Made by a program: the position numbers and the translations under genes. Positions 1-8,312 of a DNA stretch of 40,632 nucleotides are shown here, piece by piece. The notes under the pieces are model-generated. The model saw only the letters and a list, made by a program, of their open reading frames with translations, made no database searches and was not told the DNA's origin. The stretch's first letter is position 1; every line of letters begins with the position of its first letter. The stretch is from Bacteroidia bacterium (lineage in GTDB: Bacteria > Bacteroidota > Bacteroidia > SpSt-205). The stretch covers positions 1 to 40,632 of the forward strand of contig JANWZJ010000011.1 of NCBI GenBank assembly GCA_025054525.1, given 5' to 3'.

Positions 1-535
1 TAGTGCCCATATCCGGTGCGGGAATATCTTTGTCAGGACCGAAGACTTCGGACATCGCCCGCGTATAAGCCCGGGTAAGACGCTCCAACTCACCCACTGA
101 CATTTTCTTCGGCTCACAGGTAATCCCTCCCTTTGCCCCTCCGTAAGGGATATTCACAACGGCACACTTCCAAGTCATCCAAGCAGCCAGCGCCATGACT
201 TCCCGCATATTGACCTCAGGCGCGTAGCGAATACCGCCTTTGCCCGGACCCAGCGCTCGGGAATGAATCACCCGATAGGATTCAAAAATCCGTACCCGGC
301 CATCATCCATCGCTACGGGCAAATAAGCAATATGAATCTCTGAAGGGCGACTGAGTTCTTCTATTTCTTCGGACGAAAGGTTCAAACGCTCCGCTGCCGC
401 ATAAAAACGGCTTAGCATGGAGGCATAAGGGTCGCTGGGATGCACGGCGGGAGAAACAGGGGTTTCTTTCTTAGGTTCGGCAGGAGCGGGTGCCTGCTCT
501 ACAGTAGGCATAGTGTCATCTTTCTTGCGGCTCAT
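1..535 (-). CDS. gdhA: Glu/Leu/Phe/Val dehydrogenase (glutamate dehydrogenase), N-terminal part; 3' end lies outside the window
   Basis: Own translation from ATG at 535: [16 protein letters not shown]...[40 protein letters not shown]...[19 protein letters not shown], typical of GDH. Absent from the ORF track because it is truncated. Confidence 0.92.
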   Translation of the reverse strand, partial: MSRKKDDTMPTVEQAPAPAEPKKETPVSPAVHPSDPYASMLSRFYAAAERLNLSSEEIEELSRPSEIHIAYLPVAMDDGRVRIFESYRVIHSRALGPGKGGIRYAPEVNMREVMALAAWMTWKCAVVNIPYGGAKGGITCEPKKMSVGELERLTRAYTRAMSEVFGPDKDIPAPDMGT

Positions 536-539
536 GCCG

Positions 540-547
540 CAAAGATA
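540..547 (-). promoter_or_regulatory. Candidate -7 element TATCTTTG, 4 nt before the gdhA ATG
   Basis: Matches the Bacteroidota TAnnTTTG consensus; fills most of the ACAD-gdhA spacer. Confidence 0.55.
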
Positions 548-553
548 CTAAAC

Positions 554-1747
554 TCACTCCAGCCCCGCTTCTCGCAAAATCCCCCGAGCAATCACAAGCT
601 GTTGAATCTCCGAAGTCCCTTCTCCTATCGTACAGAGTTTGATATCCCGATAAAACTTTTCTACGGGATAATCTTTGATGTAACCATACCCACCAAAGAC
701 TTGTACAGCTTCGTTGCAGATTTTTACACCTATCTCGCTGGCATAATACTTAGCCATCGCGGAATACCGCGTAACAGGCTCTCCTTTATTCTTGAGATAG
801 GCAGCTCGGTAGGTGAGGAGTTCCGCAGCAGCAATTTCCATGGCCATATCGGCGAGTTTGAAAGCTATTGCTTGATGCTCTATGAGGGGCTTGCCAAACT
901 GCTGGCGCTGTTTAGCATATTGTAGGGCCGCCTGATAAGCCCCTCTTGCTATGCCCAAAGAAAGAGCAGCGATGGAGATTCGCCCGCCATCTAATACCTG
1001 CATAGCCTGGTGAAAGCCCTCCCCTACCTCCCCAATGCGCTGGCTATCCGGGACCCACACGCCGTCCAAACCTATCCAACTTGTTTCGCTGGCTCGCATG
1101 CCCAGTTTATCTTCTTTCTTGCCAGGCACGAGTCCAGGGGTTCCCCTCTCAATAATAAATGCCGTAGCATTGCGAGAGGTGCGACGCTCGCCCGTACGCG
1201 CTATGATTACATATACATCCGCCGAAATACCATGGGTGATAAAGTTTTTTTGCCCTGTAATTCGCCAGCCCCCTTTTTCGGGGACGGCTACTGTATCCAT
1301 ATTAGAGGCATCTGAACCGGTATTCGGCTCTGTAAGGGCCCATGCGCCTATCCATTCGCCTGAAGCCAACCGAGGCAGGTACTTCTGTTTCTGCTCTTCG
1401 TTTCCATGGTAATAGATATGCCCTGTGCATAGCGAGTTATGCGCGGCTACCGACAGCCCAAAAGCCCCATCTACTGCCCCCAGTTCCATCAGAGCAGCTA
1501 CATATTCAAAGTATGATAAGCCTGCGCCTCCATATTCCTGGGGAATGAAGATTCCCAGTAAGCCTAACTGCCCAGCTTCTTTCAGCACCTCTATAGGAAA
1601 CGTTTGGGTCTCGTCCCAGTGCCGCACATGGGGCTTGATGCGCTCCTCGGCAAACTTGCGAGTGATTTCCTGGACTTGGCGGACGGTCTCGGGCAGCTCT
1701 AATGAAAAGCCTGTTGCGTCAGCCGCCTCTACAGCAGGGTTCATCAT
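554..1747 (-). CDS. Acyl-CoA dehydrogenase
   Basis: ORF 554..1765. Motifs GAWALTEPNTGSDASNMDT, YAKQRQQFGKP, QVFGGYGYIKDYPVEKFYRDIKLCTIGEGTSEIQ. Start trimmed to MMNPAVEAAD, which overlaps the upstream stop (ATGA). Confidence 0.93.
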   Translation of the reverse strand: MMNPAVEAADATGFSLELPETVRQVQEITRKFAEERIKPHVRHWDETQTFPIEVLKEAGQLGLLGIFIPQEYGGAGLSYFEYVAALMELGAVDGAFGLSVAAHNSLCTGHIYYHGNEEQKQKYLPRLASGEWIGAWALTEPNTGSDASNMDTVAVPEKGGWRITGQKNFITHGISADVYVIIARTGERRTSRNATAFIIERGTPGLVPGKKEDKLGMRASETSWIGLDGVWVPDSQRIGEVGEGFHQAMQVLDGGRISIAALSLGIARGAYQAALQYAKQRQQFGKPLIEHQAIAFKLADMAMEIAAAELLTYRAAYLKNKGEPVTRYSAMAKYYASEIGVKICNEAVQVFGGYGYIKDYPVEKFYRDIKLCTIGEGTSEIQQLVIARGILREAGLE

Positions 1748-3429
1748 CGCAAAGTTAAGGAACAAATTTTACCATGCGTTGAAGCGGCAGGCTTATAGTC
1801 GGGTTCGGCGCGAAGAGCCGCCTCCAAATGCCCACACGCTTCCTGAGAGCGCCCCAGCTGAGCTGCAAAAAAAGCAGCGTTATAGTGGAACTGAGGATTC
1901 CAAGGCTGTACTTGGCATAACGAGTCCAGAAGGTGGTAGGCATGCTCTGTGGAAATTCGCCCCAGTTCATACCCTAAAAGCACATACCGAAAGGAAGCCT
2001 CCGGGTAAGCTGGCGCATCTCGCATGAGCTCACGCCACACAGTGAATGCTTCTTCTTTTTTCCCCGCACTCTCTAAAAGAAGACCGTAAATTTCCCGCAT
2101 TAGCAAAGAACTATCCCGCTGTATTGCGCGCTGCGCATAAGGTAGGGCTTGGGCGGCTTGGCCCTGCAAGAGAAGAAACTGAGCTTTCACCCCATCCTTT
2201 AGATACTGAGGGGGAAAATGACTCAAAGTCTCCAGCACCCAAGGTTCGGTTTTTTCTTGGCTATACCATTTGAGGTAGGCTTCGGCTATCCAAGCAGAGT
2301 CAGGGTGGGGTTCGGTGGCGCAGAGGAGTTTGGGGCGCAAAAGAGGCTTTGTTTCCCCCCTCCGTACTACCCGAATATAATGGTCTGTAAAGGTGGTATG
2401 CGGTATATCGCTGGAAGTACCTTTGGGCATGTGGCACCCTATACAACCACCCGAGGAATGTGCGGGATTCCGACAGCCCTGCTTATGACAGCTCAAGCAC
2501 CGCTGCTCATAAGAAGGCACTGCTTGGATAGGATGGGGATGATGGCAGGAAGTACAAGTAAGTTTGCCTTTCTGGAAGCAGGCAGAGCGTAAAAGTCGTT
2601 CCGCATGTGAAGCTATCCCAAAACTCCCCAGCTCTGCCCGCTCCGGTAGAAAAATCGCATAATAGGCAGATAAGGTATCTCCCGGTTTCCAACCCTGGCG
2701 CTTTTCTACGGTGATTCCTTCCAAGTGGCACCGACTGCATACGTCCATTTGACGAAGGGGCTGCCATTTGCTCCAGAAATAGGTAGTATCCTGCGGATTC
2801 TGCACATGATAGCTGCCAGGCCCATGGCAAGATTCACAACCTATTGCCCCTCCTATTCGGGTATAACGATTGTAAGTGTAGGGGATAGGCTGCCAGCCGC
2901 TTGCATGGCAAAAGAGACACGCAGGCTGTATTTCTCGGGAGAAGCGACTGTTTTTTCCCTCGTCGTAGCCCGGAGAGAGCCCCCACCGCCGAACACGCGC
3001 ATACCATGTAATCGGTGCCTCGTAGAGAAAGCCATTCCGCCAGAGCAAGTAAGAGCGCGTTTGATGACCTGAACCGATGATGAAGTCTATTTTTTCTCGG
3101 CGAAGGTACAGGGTGTCTTTCCCTTGAAGCCGCCACTCGTAGATGTAGAGCGAGTCGCCTTCTTGGACTGCTCGGTAGTAGAAGTTGCGATGGGAGTCAT
3201 ACACAGGAGGCTGGCTAAAATCTTCTATGAAACCCTGTGAAGCGTGAGCGGGTGAGAGGGAGTGGGCCTTCCAGGTGCGCCGGTAAGCCTGGTAGATATC
3301 CGCATGGCAAGTGGCACAAGTGCTATCTCCGATATACTTTGCGGGGGGAAGGGCGATTTCATGCGCAGGGGAGCAGGAGAAATAGTAAAGCAAGGCGAAC
3401 ACCCCCAGCCCACCGATGAGCCTGCGCAC
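1744..3429 (-). CDS. Multiheme cytochrome c / TPR lipoprotein with seven CXXCH motifs
   Basis: CATCH, CLFCH, CESCH, CSRCH, CTSCH, CLSCH and CIGCH, followed by TPR-like repeats; lipoprotein-like signal VRRLIGGLGVFALLYYFSC; GTG start. Confidence 0.85.
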   Translation of the reverse strand: MRRLIGGLGVFALLYYFSCSPAHEIALPPAKYIGDSTCATCHADIYQAYRRTWKAHSLSPAHASQGFIEDFSQPPVYDSHRNFYYRAVQEGDSLYIYEWRLQGKDTLYLRREKIDFIIGSGHQTRSYLLWRNGFLYEAPITWYARVRRWGLSPGYDEGKNSRFSREIQPACLFCHASGWQPIPYTYNRYTRIGGAIGCESCHGPGSYHVQNPQDTTYFWSKWQPLRQMDVCSRCHLEGITVEKRQGWKPGDTLSAYYAIFLPERAELGSFGIASHAERLLRSACFQKGKLTCTSCHHPHPIQAVPSYEQRCLSCHKQGCRNPAHSSGGCIGCHMPKGTSSDIPHTTFTDHYIRVVRRGETKPLLRPKLLCATEPHPDSAWIAEAYLKWYSQEKTEPWVLETLSHFPPQYLKDGVKAQFLLLQGQAAQALPYAQRAIQRDSSLLMREIYGLLLESAGKKEEAFTVWRELMRDAPAYPEASFRYVLLGYELGRISTEHAYHLLDSLCQVQPWNPQFHYNAAFFAAQLGRSQEACGHLEAALRAEPDYKPAASTHGKICSLTLR

Positions 3430-3430
3430 G

Positions 3431-3502
3431 AGCCATCTGGCGGATTCGAACCGCCGACCTGCTGATTACGAATCAGCTGCTCTACCGCTGAGCTAAGATG
3501 GC
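3431..3502 (-). tRNA. tRNA-Thr(CGT), no encoded CCA
   Basis: GCCATCTTAGCTCAGCGGTAGAGCAGCTGATTCGTAATCAGCAGGTCGGCGGTTCGAATCCGCCAGATGGC-T; full cloverleaf, anticodon CGT. Confidence 0.95.
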
Positions 3503-3508
3503 TGAATG

Positions 3509-3582
3509 TGGGAACTGGTGGATTCGAACCACCGACCTCCTGCTTGTAAGGCAGGCGCTCTGAACCCCTGAGCTAAGTTCCC
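3509..3582 (-). tRNA. tRNA-Val(TAC), no encoded CCA
   Basis: GGGAACTTAGCTCAGGGGTTCAGAGCGCCTGCCTTACAAGCAGGAGGTCGGTGGTTCGAATCCACCAGTTCCC-A; anticodon TAC. Confidence 0.95.
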
Positions 3583-3587
3583 TATCG

Positions 3588-3595
3588 CAAAAGTA
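3588..3595 (-). promoter_or_regulatory. Candidate -7 element TACTTTTG for the tRNA-Val/tRNA-Thr/cytochrome unit
   Basis: TAnnTTTG located 5 nt upstream of the tRNA-Val 5' end. Confidence 0.6.
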
Positions 3596-3606
3596 CGCTT
3601 TCTGCG

Positions 3607-5337
3607 TCAGTGGAGGCTTTTTAGTTCCCGCAGGCGATTACGCACTCGCTTGAGGTGTTGCACCATGAAACGGAAGAGCGGCGCTAAGTCCTCCGGCTCA
3701 AAGAAGAAGCGAGCCCCTGCAGCTTCGTAGATTTCAGGGACGGTCTTGAGATAGCCCAAGGAAAGGGCATGCAGGTACTGCTCTATCGCCCGATCGGGGT
3801 TTTGGTCGTAGTTGCGCCATACCTGCAGGGCACCGAGCTGGGCCAAACCATATTCTATGTAGTACAGCGGAATCTCAAAAACATGCAGCTGCTTATGCCA
3901 GAGGATTTCCAGAGTACCCTCTGGCCATTCTACCAGGTCGCCATGGAAGCGGCGATACAAAGCTACCCACTGCTGCTGGCGTTCTGCCGCTGTGTGATGA
4001 GGATGACGATACATCCACTCTTGGAACGCATCCACCGTGGCTATCCAAGGAAATATGGTAATGATACGGCTTATTTGCTGAAACCAAGCGCGAACGCCTT
4101 CCTCTTCGTTGTAGAAGACTTTCGGGTAGAGAGCCAGCAGCTCCATACTCATAGACGCAAGCTCAGCCACCTCCGAAGGATAATCCCGCTGCAATAAGAA
4201 AGGAAGGTGCCTACTTTGGAAAGTATGCACCGCATGGCCTACCTCATGGACGAAAGTGATTAGGTCATTGTGCGTGCCCGCAGCGTTCATGAAGATAAAG
4301 GGTAGTCCTGACTCTTGGAGGGAATAGTTATAGCCGCCGGGGGCCTTGCCTGGGCGGGAAAATAGGTCTAAATGCCCAATTTCCCACATGTAGCGTACCA
4401 TTTCGGCGATGCGAGGATGGATTTGATGGAAAAGGGCTATGCCTTTGGTAATGAGCTCTTCCTCGCTCCGAAAAGGCCGCAGAGGATTCTGGAGATTACA
4501 CACATCTGCTTTGAGGTCCCAGGGGTATAAGCGCTCTACCCCCAGTTTATTCTTTTGATACAGAAGTAAGCGGCGATAAAGCCTGCGTACTGAATTTTCT
4601 ACCAGCGCGTGGAAGTTGTGGCAGAGTTGCACACTCCAGTCAAAACGACCCAGCTGGCGGAAGCGGTAATCATAATAGTTCGTGAAACCTGCATTATGAG
4701 CAATCTGGGTGCGTAGCTGGATGAGTTGAGTCATGAGATTTTCTAAGCGTTCGGCATGGGCGGCTCGGGCTTCATGGATTTTGCGCCATACTTCTTCCCG
4801 GCGCGCTCTATCAGGTGACTCTAAGAAGAGATTAGCCTGCGATAAGGTGAAGGTTTTGCCATCTACCTCCACGGTAAGCTGACCAATAATCTCATTATAT
4901 TCCTTAGCCAAGAGTTCGGCTTGAGTCTCCAGGGGAATATTTTCAGGGCGATACAGGGCGAGATAGTTTTGGACGATGCGATTGAAGTTGAGGAATTCTT
5001 CTTCGGGGAGGAGGGAGCGCCAGGGAGACTCCCAATAGCGCTGGTAGAGATGGTATCGGGCTTCCGTGAAGCGCGGCTGGATTTCCTTAATGTACTTCTC
5101 GTAAGCGGAGCGGCTTTGTTGGTCTTGGGTGTTCTGAGTGAAGCGGATGAAGTACCATGCCGATTCCTCGCTAAGCACCGCTTCCAGCTCATTCATGCGG
5201 CGCAGCCACGTATAGAAGTCTGAAAAACTTTTCCATCGGGTAGTTTTCAGCTCCTCTACGAAAGGAGCGATAGCTTCCCAGTTTTGTACCTCCAGCTTGG
5301 GAGGGAGCCACTGTCGTACAGGCCGAGTAACCTGCAT
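3607..5337 (-). CDS. M3 family oligoendopeptidase
   Basis: Zinc motif TFVHEVGHAVHTFQSRH plus downstream ELASMSMELLA, typical of M3/PepF. Start at the ATG giving MQVTRPVRQ; the track's start at 5343 is TTG. Confidence 0.9.
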   Translation of the reverse strand: MQVTRPVRQWLPPKLEVQNWEAIAPFVEELKTTRWKSFSDFYTWLRRMNELEAVLSEESAWYFIRFTQNTQDQQSRSAYEKYIKEIQPRFTEARYHLYQRYWESPWRSLLPEEEFLNFNRIVQNYLALYRPENIPLETQAELLAKEYNEIIGQLTVEVDGKTFTLSQANLFLESPDRARREEVWRKIHEARAAHAERLENLMTQLIQLRTQIAHNAGFTNYYDYRFRQLGRFDWSVQLCHNFHALVENSVRRLYRRLLLYQKNKLGVERLYPWDLKADVCNLQNPLRPFRSEEELITKGIALFHQIHPRIAEMVRYMWEIGHLDLFSRPGKAPGGYNYSLQESGLPFIFMNAAGTHNDLITFVHEVGHAVHTFQSRHLPFLLQRDYPSEVAELASMSMELLALYPKVFYNEEEGVRAWFQQISRIITIFPWIATVDAFQEWMYRHPHHTAAERQQQWVALYRRFHGDLVEWPEGTLEILWHKQLHVFEIPLYYIEYGLAQLGALQVWRNYDQNPDRAIEQYLHALSLGYLKTVPEIYEAAGARFFFEPEDLAPLFRFMVQHLKRVRNRLRELKSLH

Positions 5338-5363
5338 ATACAAAGAAACAGAATTCCTCTGAC

Positions 5364-6782
5364 CTATCTGAGCGAAGAACCCAAGCGTAGGAGGGCGAAG
5401 CGCGCCTTACGAGCGATGCCTAAGCGATGGGCGGCTTCGGCATAACGCAGAGCTAAAGTATAGTACTGTTTAGCCGAGTCCAGACGGGCTTCCTGTTCGT
5501 ACAGCTGCGCTAAGTAGAAGGCTGCATAGGCTTGCGTAGAGCTGCGAAAGGGAGTAGAATAGCCCTGCAGAGCCTTCCAGTAGGCTTGTTTGGCTTGAGA
5601 AAAGGAGTCTTGGCGGTGATAGAGGCGCCCCAACGTGTAGAATAAAAGCAAGCGCTGAATGGGGGTTAAGGAGCGATTTAGCAAAGGAGCCAAGGTATCT
5701 TGGGCAAGCGTGAAGCGATGAAACTGAGCGAGCCAGCGTCCCGCCCATAGCCGCTGCTCTGTATCATCGGGAGGCCACCGCAACCACTGATGCGCCAATT
5801 CCCGAGCGATTCCATCTTCTTCCCAAAGAGAAAAAGGCAAGGCAATCGCTAAACGCCATAGTTGCCGGGCCTCGTCAGAGTTTCCTTGAAGCCATGCGAT
5901 GTAGCCCCGCCAAGCATACTGGGCGACCTTTCCGAAAGGATGCACCTGCCGAACGACAAAGGCTTGCCAACTGCGTTCCGCTTCGGCGAGCCGGCCTTGG
6001 TACAGGTATAGTTTGCCCAGCCAATAGTAGGGATAGGGAAAGCGCCTTATCTGCGGCATATGCGTAAGGCGTAATAAGAGGCTCTCCGCTGCATAGCTTT
6101 TCCCCTCTTCCCAGGCTTGTAAGGCAAGCATAAACTGCCAGAGATAGGGAGGGGAGGTCTGGGAAAAATGAATAGTCTGACAAGTATCCAGCCAAGACTC
6201 TACGGGAAGCTCCAGCATTCGCGCCACCATGAAGTAGAGGAAGGCTTTTTCTATAGCGGCTTCTGCAGGGGGAAGGGCTTGCCTGCGGAGATACTCTAGG
6301 CCCCGTTGCACCCGGGTCTCCGGCTGAATCCAAAGCCAGTTTCGGTAAGGAGCGGGTAAAGTAGCGAAGAGTATTTCCCAGAGTCCTTTCCAAGTCTGGC
6401 TTAGGGGGTGGGTAGGAGAGCTGCGATGAGCGTGGCGCCAGCTCTGCCAGGCATAATAGGCTGCTTGCCACCACCGCTGCCGCCCCCCATAATAGATAGC
6501 TCGCTGCCCATAAATATCCGCTAAGAATGGGTCTGTACCAGCCAATTGGGTAAGGTGGGCTTCGCATAAGGAGGCTATAGCAGGGAAGTCCTCAATTTCC
6601 TGTGAAGTTTGGGGAAAGACTGCGCGAAAGAAAGCTACCCGGCTCCGATACCACCATCCCCACGCCGTAAGCGTATCTTGGGTCGGCTGTAAGGTTAGAT
6701 TCCAGAGCGCATAATAAGCGTCGGGCTGTGCCGCGAGGAAGTTACTCCATAGTAGAAGCCACTTCCTCAAAGAATGAAGCAT
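5364..6782 (-). CDS. Tetratricopeptide-repeat-like protein
   Basis: Repeated helical TPR-like units (YYWLGKLYLYQGRLAEAERSWQAF, LYTLGRLYHRQDSFSQAKQAYWKAL, AFYLAQLYEQEARLDSAKQYYTLAL). Confidence 0.7.
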   Translation of the reverse strand: MLHSLRKWLLLWSNFLAAQPDAYYALWNLTLQPTQDTLTAWGWWYRSRVAFFRAVFPQTSQEIEDFPAIASLCEAHLTQLAGTDPFLADIYGQRAIYYGGRQRWWQAAYYAWQSWRHAHRSSPTHPLSQTWKGLWEILFATLPAPYRNWLWIQPETRVQRGLEYLRRQALPPAEAAIEKAFLYFMVARMLELPVESWLDTCQTIHFSQTSPPYLWQFMLALQAWEEGKSYAAESLLLRLTHMPQIRRFPYPYYWLGKLYLYQGRLAEAERSWQAFVVRQVHPFGKVAQYAWRGYIAWLQGNSDEARQLWRLAIALPFSLWEEDGIARELAHQWLRWPPDDTEQRLWAGRWLAQFHRFTLAQDTLAPLLNRSLTPIQRLLLFYTLGRLYHRQDSFSQAKQAYWKALQGYSTPFRSSTQAYAAFYLAQLYEQEARLDSAKQYYTLALRYAEAAHRLGIARKARFALLRLGSSLR

Positions 6783-7533
6783 CTACTAAGAAACGGCCAC
6801 AGCTCTCGCAGATATAGACTTGATTGCGCTGGGTAAGTTCCCAGTGAAGCTGACGAGGTAGAAGCCGATAACATCCTCCACATGCTACCATATTACTCTC
6901 TTGGTCTATGCACAAAATAGGTACAAGGGCTTTGCTTTCTCGCATAGAGCGCCGCCTTCGCTCAAAAAGCTGATACAGGCGCGGATTTTTCATTTGAAGC
7001 TCTTCACTTACCGTACGAATCCGCTCCAAAAGTTTCTCTTCCTGAGCCGTCGTTATTTGAAGTACATGACGCAGTTTTTCCTCTTTATCCAGAATGATCT
7101 CTTGCGTTTCTGCCAGGGCATTTTGCTTGGCATCTAACTCTGCTTGCTTTTCGCTCAGCTCCTTCTGCAAACGACTTATTGTCTTGATATTGCGCTGGAT
7201 AGTGAGATTCGTCTCCTCTAAATCATTCTTGACTCGGAAAAACTCCTGCTCATTTCGGATGGAGTTGAGCATTTTTTGAAGTTTCTGCTGCTGGTCTCTT
7301 AGGCTTTCGTTACTGGTGAAGAGGGAGCGAATCTCATGCTCTATCCGATGCACTTGCTCTGCGAGCTCATTGGCTTCATGCTTGAGGGCCATAGCTTTGG
7401 CTTGGAGGTCCTCTATCTGAAAGGGTAAATCCCCTTGCTGCTGACGCACGTGATGCAATCGGTTATAGAGGACTTGCAGTCGGATGAGAATAGTAAGAAG
7501 TTCTTGAGCTTGACTTACTTCTACGGCGGTCAT
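6742..7533 (-). CDS. Coiled-coil protein with C-terminal C4 zinc ribbon (CT398-like)
   Basis: Long coiled coil then CGGCYRLLP...VYICESCGRFL. Start MTAVEVSQAQ overlaps the Nif3-like stop (ATGA). Confidence 0.85.
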   Translation of the reverse strand: MTAVEVSQAQELLTILIRLQVLYNRLHHVRQQQGDLPFQIEDLQAKAMALKHEANELAEQVHRIEHEIRSLFTSNESLRDQQQKLQKMLNSIRNEQEFFRVKNDLEETNLTIQRNIKTISRLQKELSEKQAELDAKQNALAETQEIILDKEEKLRHVLQITTAQEEKLLERIRTVSEELQMKNPRLYQLFERRRRSMRESKALVPILCIDQESNMVACGGCYRLLPRQLHWELTQRNQVYICESCGRFLVDASFFEEVASTME

Positions 7534-8312
7534 ATCCAGTGTTGAATGGGACTTGTTCGGATTCGTGTAGTAAAAACAGGGAGAAAAGGAAACTTTTGGT
7601 GGAGGAAATCGGCGAAGATTTGGGCGATCCATCGCTCGGACTCGTAATGCCCAATATCAGCCAGCCAAATGCGCCCTTCTGCTTCGAAGAAGCGATGATA
7701 AGGAATATCAGCCGTAAGGAAAGCATCTACTCCTGCATGTAGAGCTTCGGGAAGGAGAAAACTCCCTGCTCCTCCACACACCCCCACTCGTCGGATAGTA
7801 GGCTGAGAGCCGGCGGTGTAGCGGATAGCAGGGAGTTCTAACTTCTTCTGAAGATGGCGAAGGAACGCTTCTGCTTCTAACGGCTGAGGATATTCACCGA
7901 TATAGCCTGCGCCGTGCGTACCTCCATTTGTGCGAAGGAAGCCCACAGGACGCAAATCCAACACCTTACATAGCACATAGCTCACCCCATCGGGCGCTTG
8001 ATCTATGTTGGTATGGATGGCATATACGCTGATTCCTGCCTGAATAAGCAGATAGGTGAGCCGGTCAGCGGGCAAGCCCCAGTGCAAGCGGTTTTTCTCT
8101 CCAAACCATAAGGGATGATGACTAACAATCAGATTAGCGTGAAGAGAACGCGCTTCTTCCAGGACTGCTGAGGTAATATCCAGCGTAGTAAGCACCCCAC
8201 TGAGCGGCATATCCGGGTCCCCCCACAAAAGCCCGACATTATCATAGCTATCTGCCCATTGAGGGGGTGCCCAGGCTTCTAAAGCTGTGATGACTTCACG
8301 CAGCCGAATCAT
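7530..8312 (-). CDS. Nif3-like dinuclear metal center protein
   Basis: DNVGLLWGDP, LIVSHHPLWFG, IYAIHTNIDQAPDGV, GHYESERW motifs; short form without the insert domain. Confidence 0.9.
   Translation of the reverse strand: MIRLREVITALEAWAPPQWADSYDNVGLLWGDPDMPLSGVLTTLDITSAVLEEARSLHANLIVSHHPLWFGEKNRLHWGLPADRLTYLLIQAGISVYAIHTNIDQAPDGVSYVLCKVLDLRPVGFLRTNGGTHGAGYIGEYPQPLEAEAFLRHLQKKLELPAIRYTAGSQPTIRRVGVCGGAGSFLLPEALHAGVDAFLTADIPYHRFFEAEGRIWLADIGHYESERWIAQIFADFLHQKFPFLPVFTTRIRTSPIQHWI

Noticed and set aside
5875-6567. 230-aa minus-strand ORF in another frame of the TPR gene
   Set aside because: Ser/Pro/Leu-rich frame-shifted shadow of the TPR coding frame.
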